Shown here piece after piece: positions 16,645 to 27,005 of a DNA stretch of 64,000 nucleotides. Below the pieces are notes generated by a model. That model ran no database searches, had not been told where the DNA came from, and saw nothing but the letters and a program-made list of their open reading frames with translations. Position 1 is the stretch's first letter. Every line of letters begins with the position of its first letter. The position numbers and the translations under genes are program-made. Source of the stretch: an uncultured Oscillospiraceae bacterium. Its GTDB lineage: Bacteria; Bacillota; Clostridia; Oscillospirales; Oscillospiraceae. The stretch is taken from NCBI GenBank assembly GCA_934572335.1, contig CAKTKU010000004.1, positions 106,078 to 170,077 on the forward strand, read 5' to 3'.

Positions 16645-17401
16645 AGTAAAAGATCTCAGTGTCGGCTATAGTGGAAAATGCATTCTGAGTGGACTTAACA
16701 TCCGCTTCATGCCCGGTGAGCTTACAGTTATCATAGGTCCGAACGGCAGTGGGAAAAGCACGCTCATCCGGACGATCCTTGGCTTGCAGAATAAGCTGGG
16801 CGGAGAGATACTGATAGATGGAGAAAATGCCGACGGCGTTAAGCCAAAGCGCCGCGCACAGCGGATATCATATATGGCGCAGTCGCGCTCGACGCCGAAT
16901 ATAAGCTCGCGCAGTATGGTGCTGCACGGACGCTTCCCGTATCTGGGCTATCCCCGGCGCTACCGCGCAGAGGATCACATGATCGCCCGCCGCGCCATGG
17001 AACGCGCGGGTGCCTCCGAGCTTGCGGAACGATACCTGCCTGAGCTAAGCGGCGGTCAGCGGCAGAAGGTCTATCTCGCTATGGCTCTGGCACAGGACAC
17101 CCAGACACTTTTCATGGATGAGCCCACAACATACCTCGATGCCGAGCACCAGCTGCACGTGATGAATATGGCGCGCAAGCTCGCCGAAGACGGCAGAGCT
17201 GTCGTTATGGTGCTGCACGATCTCTGCATGGCAATGCGCAGCGCCGACAGGGTGCTGCTGCTCAACGGCGGCATAGCGGCTGACGGCAGCCCGGATGAGG
17301 TGTATTCAACCGGACTGATCGACAGGATATTCAATATAAAGCTCCGCCGTATAATGACGGATGGGGGCTGGCAGTACTACTATGAAAGCAACGGAGGCTG
17401 A
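16637..17401 (+). CDS. Metal-chelate ABC importer ATPase
   Basis: 254-residue FecE/BtuD-class ATPase. Walker A is GPNGSGKS, the Q-loop lies in YMAQSRSTPN, signature is LSGGQRQ, Walker B LFMDEPTTYLD and the switch His is in MVLHDLCMA. It completes the importer begun by the lipoprotein and permease and ends two bases before the precorrin-2 dehydrogenase gene, so importer and siroheme synthesis share one transcript. Confidence 0.88.
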   Translation: MIEVKDLSVGYSGKCILSGLNIRFMPGELTVIIGPNGSGKSTLIRTILGLQNKLGGEILIDGENADGVKPKRRAQRISYMAQSRSTPNISSRSMVLHGRFPYLGYPRRYRAEDHMIARRAMERAGASELAERYLPELSGGQRQKVYLAMALAQDTQTLFMDEPTTYLDAEHQLHVMNMARKLAEDGRAVVMVLHDLCMAMRSADRVLLLNGGIAADGSPDEVYSTGLIDRIFNIKLRRIMTDGGWQYYYESNGG

Positions 17402-17403
17402 GC

Positions 17404-18018
17404 ATGGCATACTTTCCTATGTTTATCGAGCTTGATGGCAAAACAGTGCTCATCGTCGGCGGCGGACAGGTCGCCCGGCGCAAGCTGGAAAAGCTTCTCC
17501 CCTACGGCGCGCACATAACCGTGGCAGCACCGCATATCGATAACGCGCTTATAAAGCTCGGCGCGGACAACTACATAACCTCGCCATTCTCCACGGATAT
17601 GCTCAATGGCGTTGACATTGTCATCGCCGCGACAGATGACCGTGCTGTGAACCGCGAAATATCAGATCTCTGCCGCGAGCGAAAAATTCCTGTAAACGTT
17701 GTCGACGACAAGGAGCTATGCTCATTCATCTTCCCCGCCCTCGTCAAGCGCGGCAATATGAGCATCGGGATAAGCACCGGCGGGGCAAGCCCAAGCGCCG
17801 CGATATGGGCGAAGGAACGCATAAGCGCCATACTCCCGGACGAGCTTGATTCAATTCTCGTCTACCTAGAGTCCCTGCGTCCCGTCATAAGGGATCTGAC
17901 GGAGAGCGAGGCGGAACGCCAGACGCTCTTCAAAGCGCTGTTTTCCGCCTGTCTTGACCTTGGCCGCCATCTGACGGCGGAAGAGCTGATGAGCATAACC
18001 GAGGAGATGAAAAGATGA
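17404..18018 (+). CDS. Precorrin-2 dehydrogenase / sirohydrochlorin ferrochelatase (Met8/CysG-N type)
   Basis: 204 residues that oxidise precorrin-2 to sirohydrochlorin with NAD and probably insert iron to give siroheme. The N-terminal Rossmann fold has LIVGGGQVARRKLEKLL; the middle has NVVDDKELCSFIFPAL and GNMSIGISTGGASPS, as in Met8 and the N-terminal half of CysG. It lies between an ABC importer and the CobA-HemD fusion, overlapping the latter by four bases. Siroheme is the cofactor of the sulfite-reductase-like enzyme encoded 6 kb away, and no cobalamin-ring genes follow, so siroheme rather than B12 is the likely end product. Confidence 0.88.
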   Translation: MAYFPMFIELDGKTVLIVGGGQVARRKLEKLLPYGAHITVAAPHIDNALIKLGADNYITSPFSTDMLNGVDIVIAATDDRAVNREISDLCRERKIPVNVVDDKELCSFIFPALVKRGNMSIGISTGGASPSAAIWAKERISAILPDELDSILVYLESLRPVIRDLTESEAERQTLFKALFSACLDLGRHLTAEELMSITEEMKR

Positions 18019-19508
18019 AAAATATCGGAATGGTAAGCATAGTCGGCGCGGGCTGCGGTAGTGCCGATCTTATAACCGTGCGCGGACTGCGCAGACTTGA
18101 GAGTTGTGACGCGGTAATATATGACGATCTTATCGATCCCGCCTTATTGGCCGCACTCCCGGCGGGTGCCGAAAAAATATATATGGGCAAGCGAAGCGGG
18201 CATCATTCCGCACCGCAGGAGGAGATAAATGCTGCGCTCATCGCAAAGGCGGCAGAGGGGAAAAAGGTCGTGCGGCTGAAAGGCGGAGACCCGTTTGTGT
18301 TCGGGCGCGGCGGCGAAGAGGCGGAGGCTCTGTTCAAGGCCGGTATCCCCTATGAAGAGATACCGGGTATATCGTCGTCTATTGCCATTCCCGCGTCGGC
18401 GGGAATACCCGTGACACACAGGGGACTGAGCCGCAGCTTTCACGTTATAACCGCCCATACCGCGGACACCGCCGACGGTCTGCCGGACTATATGGATACT
18501 CTGGCACAGCTGCCCGGAACGCTGGTATTCCTGATGGGGCTTTCAAAGCTTGAGCTTATCGCTTCCCGGCTCATCAGCGCGGGTATGCCGCCGCAGACCC
18601 TCGCCGCCGTCATATCCGGCGGCAATTCACCGAATCCCGAGGCGGTGCGCGCGCCGCTTGCGGATATTGCACAAAAAACGCGCCTTGCCGGTGTGAGACC
18701 GCCCGCTGTTATAGTCGTCGGTAAAACCGCCGCGCTTGATTTCTCGTCCACCCTGCCCCAGCCGCTCGCCGGGGTAAAAATCGCGCTGACTGGCACGGAC
18801 GCTATAAGCGGCAAGCTAGAACCCCAGCTTGCGGAGCTCGGCGCGGAGGTATACCACGCGCAGCGTTCCGATGTTGTCGAGCTTGAAACCGATTTCGACT
18901 TCTCCGTCCTGTCCGGGAAGCACTGCACCGTTATCTTCACAAGCGGCAACGGCGTCCGCCTTTTCTTCAAAAAGCTGTATGCCAGCGGTGATATACGAGC
19001 GCTCGCTTCTTGCCGCTTTGCTGTGATAGGCGCGGCAACAAAAAAAGAGCTGCGGAAATACGGGATAACAGCAGATCTCTGCCCGAAGAAATACACCAGC
19101 GAGGCGCTCGGGTGGCTTTTGCTTGAACGCACAGCCCCGGATGAAGAGCTGTACCTCTTCCGCTCGTCACTCGGCTCTCAGGAGCTTTATGACGCTTTGA
19201 GTGCAAAGCGCTGTGTGCATGATGTGCATCTATACACTCTGCGCTCCGATCCGCTCGTCTCAGAGGCTGCGCGCGGCATGCTTTCAGGCACGGACTACAT
19301 TTGCTTTTCAAGCGCGAGCGGTGTGCAGCTGTTTCTTGCTGAGCACAAGCACATCCCCGAAGGTGCCGCATGTGTATGCATCGGCGGTGTGACCGCCGCG
19401 GAGCTTGAAAAGCACACTCAAAAGCCATTCCTGCACGCCACAGATATATCCGCAGAAGGCATCGTCTCTGCAATACTCGCCCACCACGCCGGTGATACCC
19501 TGCAATGA
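18015..19508 (+). CDS. cobA-hemD: Uroporphyrinogen-III methyltransferase / uroporphyrinogen-III synthase fusion
   Basis: 497-residue fusion. Residues 1-240 are the SAM-dependent methyltransferase: VSIVGAGCGSADLITVRGL, then VVRLKGGDPFVFGRGGEEAE, then GIPVTHRGLSRSF and the Thr/Met motif LVFLMGLSKLELIA. Residues about 250-497 are uroporphyrinogen-III synthase, with IALTGTDAISGKLEPQLAE and FTSGNGVRLFFKKL and IYICFSSASGV-like KYICFSS-type stretch near the end. The enzyme closes the tetrapyrrole ring and then methylates it twice to precorrin-2, which the preceding gene product uses. This fusion is common in Clostridia. It ends the operon 82 bases before glnS, which has its own promoter. Confidence 0.9.
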   Translation: MKNIGMVSIVGAGCGSADLITVRGLRRLESCDAVIYDDLIDPALLAALPAGAEKIYMGKRSGHHSAPQEEINAALIAKAAEGKKVVRLKGGDPFVFGRGGEEAEALFKAGIPYEEIPGISSSIAIPASAGIPVTHRGLSRSFHVITAHTADTADGLPDYMDTLAQLPGTLVFLMGLSKLELIASRLISAGMPPQTLAAVISGGNSPNPEAVRAPLADIAQKTRLAGVRPPAVIVVGKTAALDFSSTLPQPLAGVKIALTGTDAISGKLEPQLAELGAEVYHAQRSDVVELETDFDFSVLSGKHCTVIFTSGNGVRLFFKKLYASGDIRALASCRFAVIGAATKKELRKYGITADLCPKKYTSEALGWLLLERTAPDEELYLFRSSLGSQELYDALSAKRCVHDVHLYTLRSDPLVSEAARGMLSGTDYICFSSASGVQLFLAEHKHIPEGAACVCIGGVTAAELEKHTQKPFLHATDISAEGIVSAILAHHAGDTLQ

Positions 19509-19529
19509 CGCGATAATTTTTATTTTGTG

Positions 19530-19558
19530 TTGAAATATCTGCCTGTGTCGTTTATAAT
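19530..19558 (+). promoter_or_regulatory. Predicted sigma-A promoter of glnS
   Basis: TTGAAA at 19530 and TATAAT at 19553 are 17 bases apart, about 30 bases before the glnS start; CACAGGAGAAG provides the ribosome site. Confidence 0.75.
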
Positions 19559-19590
19559 ATAAGATATTTGTTTCACAGGAGAAGAGAGTC

Positions 19591-21276
<1,686 letters not shown>

Positions 21277-21294
21277 AAATCGGCTAGATAGAAC

Positions 21295-21343
21295 CAGCCC
21301 ATTCCTTGATTCGTTATGGAATATAGGAATGGGCTGATTTTTA
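21295..21343 (+). terminator. Terminator between glnS and the leftward lipoprotein gene
   Basis: Arms CAGCCCATTCCT and AGGAATGGGCTG pair perfectly around an 18-base loop, followed by ATTTTTAT on the plus strand. It touches the stop of the convergent lipoprotein gene. Confidence 0.85.
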
Positions 21344-22462
21344 TGTAATTGGTGTTAGCTCCGGTAATGGAGTAATATTATTGTTGAAGTAAACCAGATA
21401 CTCATCGGCTTGTTCTTTGGTTATGCGTATACCGTTGTCGGCGTATCGTCCTCCATCTGTTGAGTACAGTATAATCATATTCATAGCATCCCCTTGATAC
21501 TCTTCACCATTTGTCCACATACCTTCGACAAAATGAAGTCCACCATCGTAGAACGAGTATACTGACCAATCGCTGTACGCAGCGCCGCTAGAGCCCTCGC
21601 ATTGAATATAGTTATTATACGTCAAATAATATCTACCACGTGCAATACTCTCAAGTACAGTAGACTGCTTTCCATCAATAATCGTATGCATTGAGAGAAT
21701 CATATTATCCCAATCATCTCCAGATACTCCATTGCGCTCACCTAACCCGCTTATGAACAGTTCTGGGATTCCATCTCCGTCTAAATCTCTCAAAAAGTAG
21801 CCAAATCGGGGACTGTTCACATTTCTATACAAATCTATGGCTCCATAAGTACATTCCCCGTTTAATGCTAATGCCTGTTCACTCTCCGCACCATAGTTTG
21901 TAACAGTTCTATAATACTCTATAACACTCAAATACTCACGTGGAATTGCCATAACATATATCGTAGCTGGTTGGGTACGTACAGAAACAGCGCCATTTTC
22001 ACTGAACTCAGCCTGTATTTGCCATCCATTCAGCGACAATGGTATATTGCGCAACGCTATCGTATCATCTGGCAGAATCTCAATTTCAAGCTCCTGCAAG
22101 ACCGGCAGCAGGGCATCTGTAGTGTACTCCTCGCCATTAGGACTAATGAAAAACCACTTAATAGTGTCTGCATTATCCGCATGCGCGATAAACCAAGTCT
22201 TATCATTCTGAAAAACCGTCTCGCTCGATGGGTTTTTCGTGATAATTATGGGGACTGATGTTGGTACGGGCTCAATTTGAGTGTGTGATACCTGAGGTGT
22301 AGGTTCCGGCATCGGTGACGTAAGGGGGGATTCTTCAATTATGCTGTCTTGTATCGGCGTTGGTGTGGCAGTTTCAATCTTTGTTGCCCCGCATGCCGAT
22401 AACATGACACACTCAACGATCACGCAGACAAACAGTGCAAAGCTCGCAAGTCGTGTACCCAT
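21341..22462 (-). CDS. Lipoprotein of unknown function with a DxDxDG loop
   Basis: 373 residues; not recognised as a named family. The start is ATG at 22462 behind GGGGAG. The signal peptide ends in lipobox LSAC (Cys24), followed by a Thr/Pro/Glu-rich linker to about residue 85, so the protein is anchored outside the membrane. An immunoglobulin-like stretch (about 85-175) is followed by a domain with FLRDLDGDGIPELFISG, a calcium-binding DxDxDG loop as in EF-hand-like or VCBS repeats. The DNA is clearly more AT-rich than glnS and the BrkB gene on either side, suggesting later acquisition. It follows the BrkB-type gene by 13 bases and may share its transcript. Confidence 0.65.
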   Translation of the reverse strand: MGTRLASFALFVCVIVECVMLSACGATKIETATPTPIQDSIIEESPLTSPMPEPTPQVSHTQIEPVPTSVPIIITKNPSSETVFQNDKTWFIAHADNADTIKWFFISPNGEEYTTDALLPVLQELEIEILPDDTIALRNIPLSLNGWQIQAEFSENGAVSVRTQPATIYVMAIPREYLSVIEYYRTVTNYGAESEQALALNGECTYGAIDLYRNVNSPRFGYFLRDLDGDGIPELFISGLGERNGVSGDDWDNMILSMHTIIDGKQSTVLESIARGRYYLTYNNYIQCEGSSGAAYSDWSVYSFYDGGLHFVEGMWTNGEEYQGDAMNMIILYSTDGGRYADNGIRITKEQADEYLVYFNNNITPLPELTPIT

Positions 22463-22475
22463 AAGTACATCTCCC

Positions 22476-23336
22476 CTATCTGTCCTCATTTTCCTTCACT
22501 TCGCCGCTGACCTTTATCGCCTCTATCTCATAGCGCGTGTCGCGCAGGGCGATATTTATCGCCGCGCCGCTGTATATGACGATGCAGCACGAATACAGCC
22601 ACAGCATCAGCAGTATCAGCGAGGCGAGCGAGCCGTACACCAGCGGATAGCGCGCCGAACGCCCGATAAACTCCGAAAACACGAGCGTAAACACAACGAG
22701 CACCACCGTTGTGACGAGCGTGCCGGGGAAGGTGCTGTAATCGTCAATATTGCGCTTGGCCGCCTCATACACGCCCCAGATGAGCACAAAGAATATGCCG
22801 CCCATGACAATAAAGCGCATCCAGTTCCACGAGCCGCTGATGTCGATAAACGGCAGAAGCTCATTGATGAACTTGATGAACTGCCGCCCTGTCAGCATGA
22901 CGAGCACGGCAAAATATATGGCCGCGAGCAGCACGAGGGAAAACACGATGCTGAACGCGAAATACATAACGGCCTTGAACTTCACGCCGCCCTGCATTCT
23001 GCCTATCGTCGTCTGGATGGAGCGCGATGCCGCGGACGCGGATGTGACAAGCACGATGAGCCCCGCCACCATCATCGCGGGGCTGTTGTTCGCCGCGACA
23101 TAGGCCATAAAGTCCTCAATGAGGCTCATCGTCTCGCCGGAGACAAAGCTGCGCACGAATTGCAGCACGCGCATCGCGCGCTCATAGCTGTTGCCGAGCA
23201 TGGTGTACAGGCAGATTATCAGCGGAAAAAACGTCATTGTGAAGTAATACGACAGCGCCGCAGACGCGATGGGAAGCTGGTTGTCCGAATAAATTCTGAT
23301 AAAATTCCTCACAAAACGGACGATCCTATCAAGCAT
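22476..23336 (-). CDS. YihY/BrkB-family membrane protein
   Basis: 286 residues with about six helices and the family pattern ALSYYFTMTFFPLIICLY near residue 28-45, SIQTTIGRMQGGVKFKAV in the middle and YPLVYGSLASLILLMLWLY near the end. The family was once annotated as ribonuclease BN, a mistake; members are thought to be transporters or envelope proteins of unknown substrate. It is transcribed leftwards, ahead of the lipoprotein gene. Confidence 0.85.
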   Translation of the reverse strand: MLDRIVRFVRNFIRIYSDNQLPIASAALSYYFTMTFFPLIICLYTMLGNSYERAMRVLQFVRSFVSGETMSLIEDFMAYVAANNSPAMMVAGLIVLVTSASAASRSIQTTIGRMQGGVKFKAVMYFAFSIVFSLVLLAAIYFAVLVMLTGRQFIKFINELLPFIDISGSWNWMRFIVMGGIFFVLIWGVYEAAKRNIDDYSTFPGTLVTTVVLVVFTLVFSEFIGRSARYPLVYGSLASLILLMLWLYSCCIVIYSGAAINIALRDTRYEIEAIKVSGEVKENEDR

Positions 23337-23370
23337 TCAAATCCTTACCTCCGCAATACGGTGTTCACAA

Positions 23371-23402
23371 AAAGCTCCCCCGGATTAACTGGGGGAGCTT
23401 TT
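23371..23402 (-). terminator. Terminator downstream of ftsZ
   Basis: Perfect 11-bp arms, AAAGCTCCCCC and GGGGGAGCTTT, with a 9-base loop. The leftward reading ends in AGCTTTTTGTG; the rightward one also has TTTT, so it can act both ways. Confidence 0.85.
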
Positions 23403-23428
23403 CAGTTCGTTGTATAGTGCAGTATAGC

Positions 23429-24643
23429 TTATTTCGCGTTGAATATCTTGAAAATGCTGTCGAACGGGTCCTCGCCGGTTCCATCAGCAGACGCGCTGGC
23501 GGGGCGCTCCTCAGTCATGGGAGGCGGAACGACGGGGGACGCTGCAACGGGAGCCGCGGCGGCAGCTTTCTCAGCCGCGCCGGTGAACAGCCCCTGCGGT
23601 CTCTCCTTTACGGAGATAGGACGCACAGCGCCGGAAGCCGAGGCGGACGCACCGGCGGCAGAATCCGCGGGAGCCGCGCCGGAGGGCGCTTCCTCAAAGC
23701 CGGTGGCAATGACAGTGACGCGGATCTCATCCTGAAGCGAGGAGTCGAACGTTGCGCCGAAGATGATGTTGGCATCGGGATGCGCGGCCTCCTGCACGAG
23801 GTTCGCGGCGGTCTCGACATCCTCGAGATCCATATCCTCAGAGCCGGTGATATTGATGAGCACGCCGCGCGCGCCGTTTATGGAGGTCTCCATCAGCGGG
23901 CTTGCGACAGCAAGCTTCGCGGCATCCTCCGCCTTGCCCTTGCCAGCGGCGTGACCCACGCCCATGTGAGCAAAGCCGGCATCGCGCATGATGCAGGAAA
24001 CATCGGCAAAGTCAAGATTGATGAAGCCGGTGTTCTTTATAAGGTCGGAAATGCTGGTGACGGCCTGATGCAGCACGTCGTCCGCGATCTCAAAGGCGTT
24101 CGCGAGCGTGACCTTCTGATCCGTGGCGTACTTGAGACGGTCATTGGGAATTATGAGCAGAGAATCGACCCTGCCGAGCAGCTCCTTGATGCCCATGTTC
24201 GCCTGATCCATGCGGCGCTTGCCCTCAAACTTGAAGGGCTTTGTGACGACGCCGACGGTGAGTATGCCGGCCTCGCGCGCGATTTCTGCCACGACGGGGG
24301 CCGCGCCGGTACCAGTGCCGCCGCCCATACCGGCGGTAATGAACACCATGTCCGCATCCTCGATCGCTTTGGCGATGTTGTTGCGGCTCTCCTCGGCGGA
24401 GCGCTTGCCGACATCGGGGTCGGAGCCTGCGCCCTGTCCGCGGGTCATCTTCTCACCTATCTGAATCTTCTGGTTGGCATTGGAGACGGCAAGAGCCTGC
24501 TTATCGGTGTTGATGGCGATAAACTCCACACCCTGCGTCCCGGCTTTGACCATTCTGTTCACGACGTTATTGCCCGCGCCGCCGACGCCGACCACCTTTA
24601 TAGTCACAACATTTTCAGGCCCTGTTTCGGCTTTGAAATCCAT
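23429..24643 (-). CDS. ftsZ: Cell division protein FtsZ with unusual C-terminal tail
   Basis: 404-residue tubulin-like GTPase that forms the division ring. The nucleotide site has GVGGAGNNVVNRM (19-31), the signature GGGTGTGAAPV (107-117) and later NLDFADV, with the synergy-loop acidic residue. A Pro/Ala-rich linker from about 325 to 385 leads to the tail EDPFDSIFKIFNAK. The usual FtsA/SepF-binding tail (IPxFLRR-like) is not seen. It has its own promoter and terminator and lies just after divIB, without ftsA. Confidence 0.96.
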   Translation of the reverse strand: MDFKAETGPENVVTIKVVGVGGAGNNVVNRMVKAGTQGVEFIAINTDKQALAVSNANQKIQIGEKMTRGQGAGSDPDVGKRSAEESRNNIAKAIEDADMVFITAGMGGGTGTGAAPVVAEIAREAGILTVGVVTKPFKFEGKRRMDQANMGIKELLGRVDSLLIIPNDRLKYATDQKVTLANAFEIADDVLHQAVTSISDLIKNTGFINLDFADVSCIMRDAGFAHMGVGHAAGKGKAEDAAKLAVASPLMETSINGARGVLINITGSEDMDLEDVETAANLVQEAAHPDANIIFGATFDSSLQDEIRVTVIATGFEEAPSGAAPADSAAGASASASGAVRPISVKERPQGLFTGAAEKAAAAAPVAASPVVPPPMTEERPASASADGTGEDPFDSIFKIFNAK

Positions 24644-24710
24644 ACTTCTGCCTCCTGTGTTTTATCTGATCACATACAGTGAGATCTTTTATTTTTTTAC
24701 CGTGCTCTAT

Positions 24711-24739
24711 ATATTATTACATTTTCCTGTTTAGGTCAA
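24711..24739 (-). promoter_or_regulatory. Predicted sigma-A promoter of ftsZ
   Basis: On the minus strand TTGACC and TAATAT are 17 bases apart, about 70 bases before ftsZ, in an AT-rich 149-base spacer after divIB. Confidence 0.7.
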
Positions 24740-24792
24740 TAGATTTTTTGTTTTTTCAGAAATTTTTTGTTGTCAAATTGTAATTGTAGGGT

Positions 24793-25572
24793 TTACTCCG
24801 ACATAAAATGCGCCGTCGCCCCGTCGGAGAGGTTGAGATAACCGACGTCCTCACCACTAAGCTTGTCCAGAACGGCGACAAACATTCCAAATTTATACTC
24901 TGTATTTGAGCTGCCGCCGATATTGACGGTCAATCGCCCGCCGTACTGGAACGTCACAGCGCTCGTATCAGAAAAATCTATCTGCGAGACGTTCGCCGTC
25001 AGTCCCCTGTCCTCTATCTGCGACAAGACCTCCGCGAGGTAGTCCACCACGGCGGTATCGCCGCTCTCGGTCTGCATCGGCTCGCCGATGAGCAGCGTAC
25101 CGGGGCTGATGCCGCGCACTGTGATGAGGTTTGAAAGCTCGTCCTCCGACGCTTTGCCCAGCACCTTGCAGTTATGGTCGATCGTCCAGTTCTCGTCGCC
25201 GAGCGATAGATACGCCAGCGCCGTGCTCTCCGTCACGTCGATGATGACCTTGTTTGGCAGCTTACGCTCGACCGTGACCTCCTCGATATACGGCAGCTTT
25301 GCAAAAACGCGGGAGAGCGCCGCGAACCGATCAAAGAAGAAGAGGTTGTCGCCCTCCTCAATGTCGATGGCGCGGATGATCTCGCTGTCAGTATAATGAA
25401 CATTGCCGTTCACCTCAATATCAGACACACGGAAGAAAACGCTCATCACAAAGATAAGCGCGACCTCAACAATGACGAACATCAGCGGGGCGCTGATGCT
25501 GCTGTGCCGCCGGGGTTTCATATACTCCGAGTGCTTGTCAGCCGGCGGCTGATTAGAGTGTGCGTAAGCCAT
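24793..25572 (-). CDS. Cell division protein DivIB/FtsQ
   Basis: 259 residues. A basic cytoplasmic N-terminus of about 30 residues, one membrane helix (about 31-48, MFVIVEVALIFVMSVFF) and an external POTRA domain that begins VSDIEVNGNVHYTDSEII. A FtsQ-type beta domain follows, with NKVIIDVTESTALAYLSL. It should stabilise the FtsL/FtsI divisome complex. Position after murA and before ftsZ matches Firmicute division clusters. Confidence 0.88.
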   Translation of the reverse strand: MAYAHSNQPPADKHSEYMKPRRHSSISAPLMFVIVEVALIFVMSVFFRVSDIEVNGNVHYTDSEIIRAIDIEEGDNLFFFDRFAALSRVFAKLPYIEEVTVERKLPNKVIIDVTESTALAYLSLGDENWTIDHNCKVLGKASEDELSNLITVRGISPGTLLIGEPMQTESGDTAVVDYLAEVLSQIEDRGLTANVSQIDFSDTSAVTFQYGGRLTVNIGGSSNTEYKFGMFVAVLDKLSGEDVGYLNLSDGATAHFMSE

Positions 25573-25658
25573 GCGGTTTTATCCTTTCGCTGCACGCATA
25601 CCGGCGGGCGCGCGGAAAGCGCGCCGCCGCGATGCGCGTATGTAACTGCGTATATGTA

Positions 25659-26912
25659 TCAATATTCAAGAAAAATATCCGCCCCGAGGGAACGCAGGCG
25701 CACATCAAAGCGCTCATACCCGCGCGTGATATGTCCGTCGTCAAATATGACCGTTTCCCCCTCGGCGGCAAGCCCCGCGACGATCATCGCCGCGCCGCCG
25801 CGCAGGTCCGTGGCGTTCAGCGCCGTCCCGTGCAGGCAGTCAACGCCCCATATCTCGGCGCGCCGCCCCTCCACGACGATGTCCGCCCCAAGCCGCCGAA
25901 GCTCCGGCACCTGACGGTAGCGGTTCTCAAATATATTCTCCGTTATCTCGGTGCAGCCCTCGGCCTGCAGCAGCGCCGCCATCAGGACCGGCTGCGCGTC
26001 CGTCGGGAAGCCGGGGTACGGCTCGGTCATGATCGCGCCGGGAGCCTTGAGCCGCCCGGTCGAGCGGATACAGACAGTGCGGTTAGAGCTTATTATATCA
26101 CATCCCGCCTGATTTAGGAAGTAGAGAACTGTTGAAAAATGTTCGGGCGCGACGCCGCGCATTTCAACATTTCCGCCAACTGCCGCCGCTGCACAGGCGA
26201 TCGTAGAGGCGACTATCCTGTCCGGGATGATGCGGCACACGGCGCGCCCGGTCGCGGCAAAGCCGGAGATCGTGACAGTGTCGCTCCCCGCGCCGGTGAT
26301 GTCCGCGCCCATTGCGCGCAGATAATCCTGCAATGCGCATATCTCCGGCTCGCGCGCCGCGCCGTGGATAACGGTCCTGCCCCGCGCGGCGCACGCGGCA
26401 AGCATGACGTTCTCAGTCGCGCCGACGCTTGGAAACGGCAGCTCAATCTCCGCACCGTGCAGCTTTGACGCGCGGCAGTATATCTCCGTGCCGTCCTCGT
26501 CTATCTCCGCGCCCATCGCGCGCAGAGCGCTCAGATGGAGGTCTATGGGGCGTTTGCCGAGCTGGCACCCTCCGGGCAGGCTCAGCCGCGCCTCGCCGCA
26601 GCGGGCCAGCAGTGCGCCCATAAAGATAACGGAGGAGCGCATCTCGACCATCAGCTCATGAGGGATGGCGCTGCACGAAAGATATGTAGAATCTATGTAG
26701 ACCTCGCCGCCGCGCTGCTCGGCAGTGCAGCCGATATGGCGCAGGATCCTCAGCGCCGCGTCAACATCCCTCAGCTGCGGCACGTTCATCAGCTCGGAAC
26801 GCGCAGGGTATATGATGGATGCCGCGATGATGGGAAGCGTCGCGTTCTTCGAGCCCTGCACAAAGCACGTTCCCTCCAGCGCTCTCTTGCCGCGTATATG
26901 CCATATGTCCAT
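25659..26912 (-). CDS. murA: UDP-N-acetylglucosamine 1-carboxyvinyltransferase, copy 1
   Basis: 417 residues. Transfers enolpyruvate from PEP to UDP-GlcNAc, the first committed step of peptidoglycan synthesis. The substrate site starts GSKNATLP; the PEP-binding Cys is Cys116 in PGGCQLGKRPIDLH, the fosfomycin target. The start is placed at MDIWHIRG behind GGAGG; an ATG five codons earlier overlaps that ribosome site. It lies between murG and divIB inside the division cluster. A second, clearly different copy is at 53.2-54.5 kb. Confidence 0.95.
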   Translation of the reverse strand: MDIWHIRGKRALEGTCFVQGSKNATLPIIAASIIYPARSELMNVPQLRDVDAALRILRHIGCTAEQRGGEVYIDSTYLSCSAIPHELMVEMRSSVIFMGALLARCGEARLSLPGGCQLGKRPIDLHLSALRAMGAEIDEDGTEIYCRASKLHGAEIELPFPSVGATENVMLAACAARGRTVIHGAAREPEICALQDYLRAMGADITGAGSDTVTISGFAATGRAVCRIIPDRIVASTIACAAAAVGGNVEMRGVAPEHFSTVLYFLNQAGCDIISSNRTVCIRSTGRLKAPGAIMTEPYPGFPTDAQPVLMAALLQAEGCTEITENIFENRYRQVPELRRLGADIVVEGRRAEIWGVDCLHGTALNATDLRGGAAMIVAGLAAEGETVIFDDGHITRGYERFDVRLRSLGADIFLEY

Positions 26913-27005
26913 TAAAAATCCCTCCATGCGGTTGAGAAGAATACGGCTCTGCTCAAATCAGGCTATACTATGCGCATGGAGGGGTTTATGTTCATATATT
27001 CGGTT

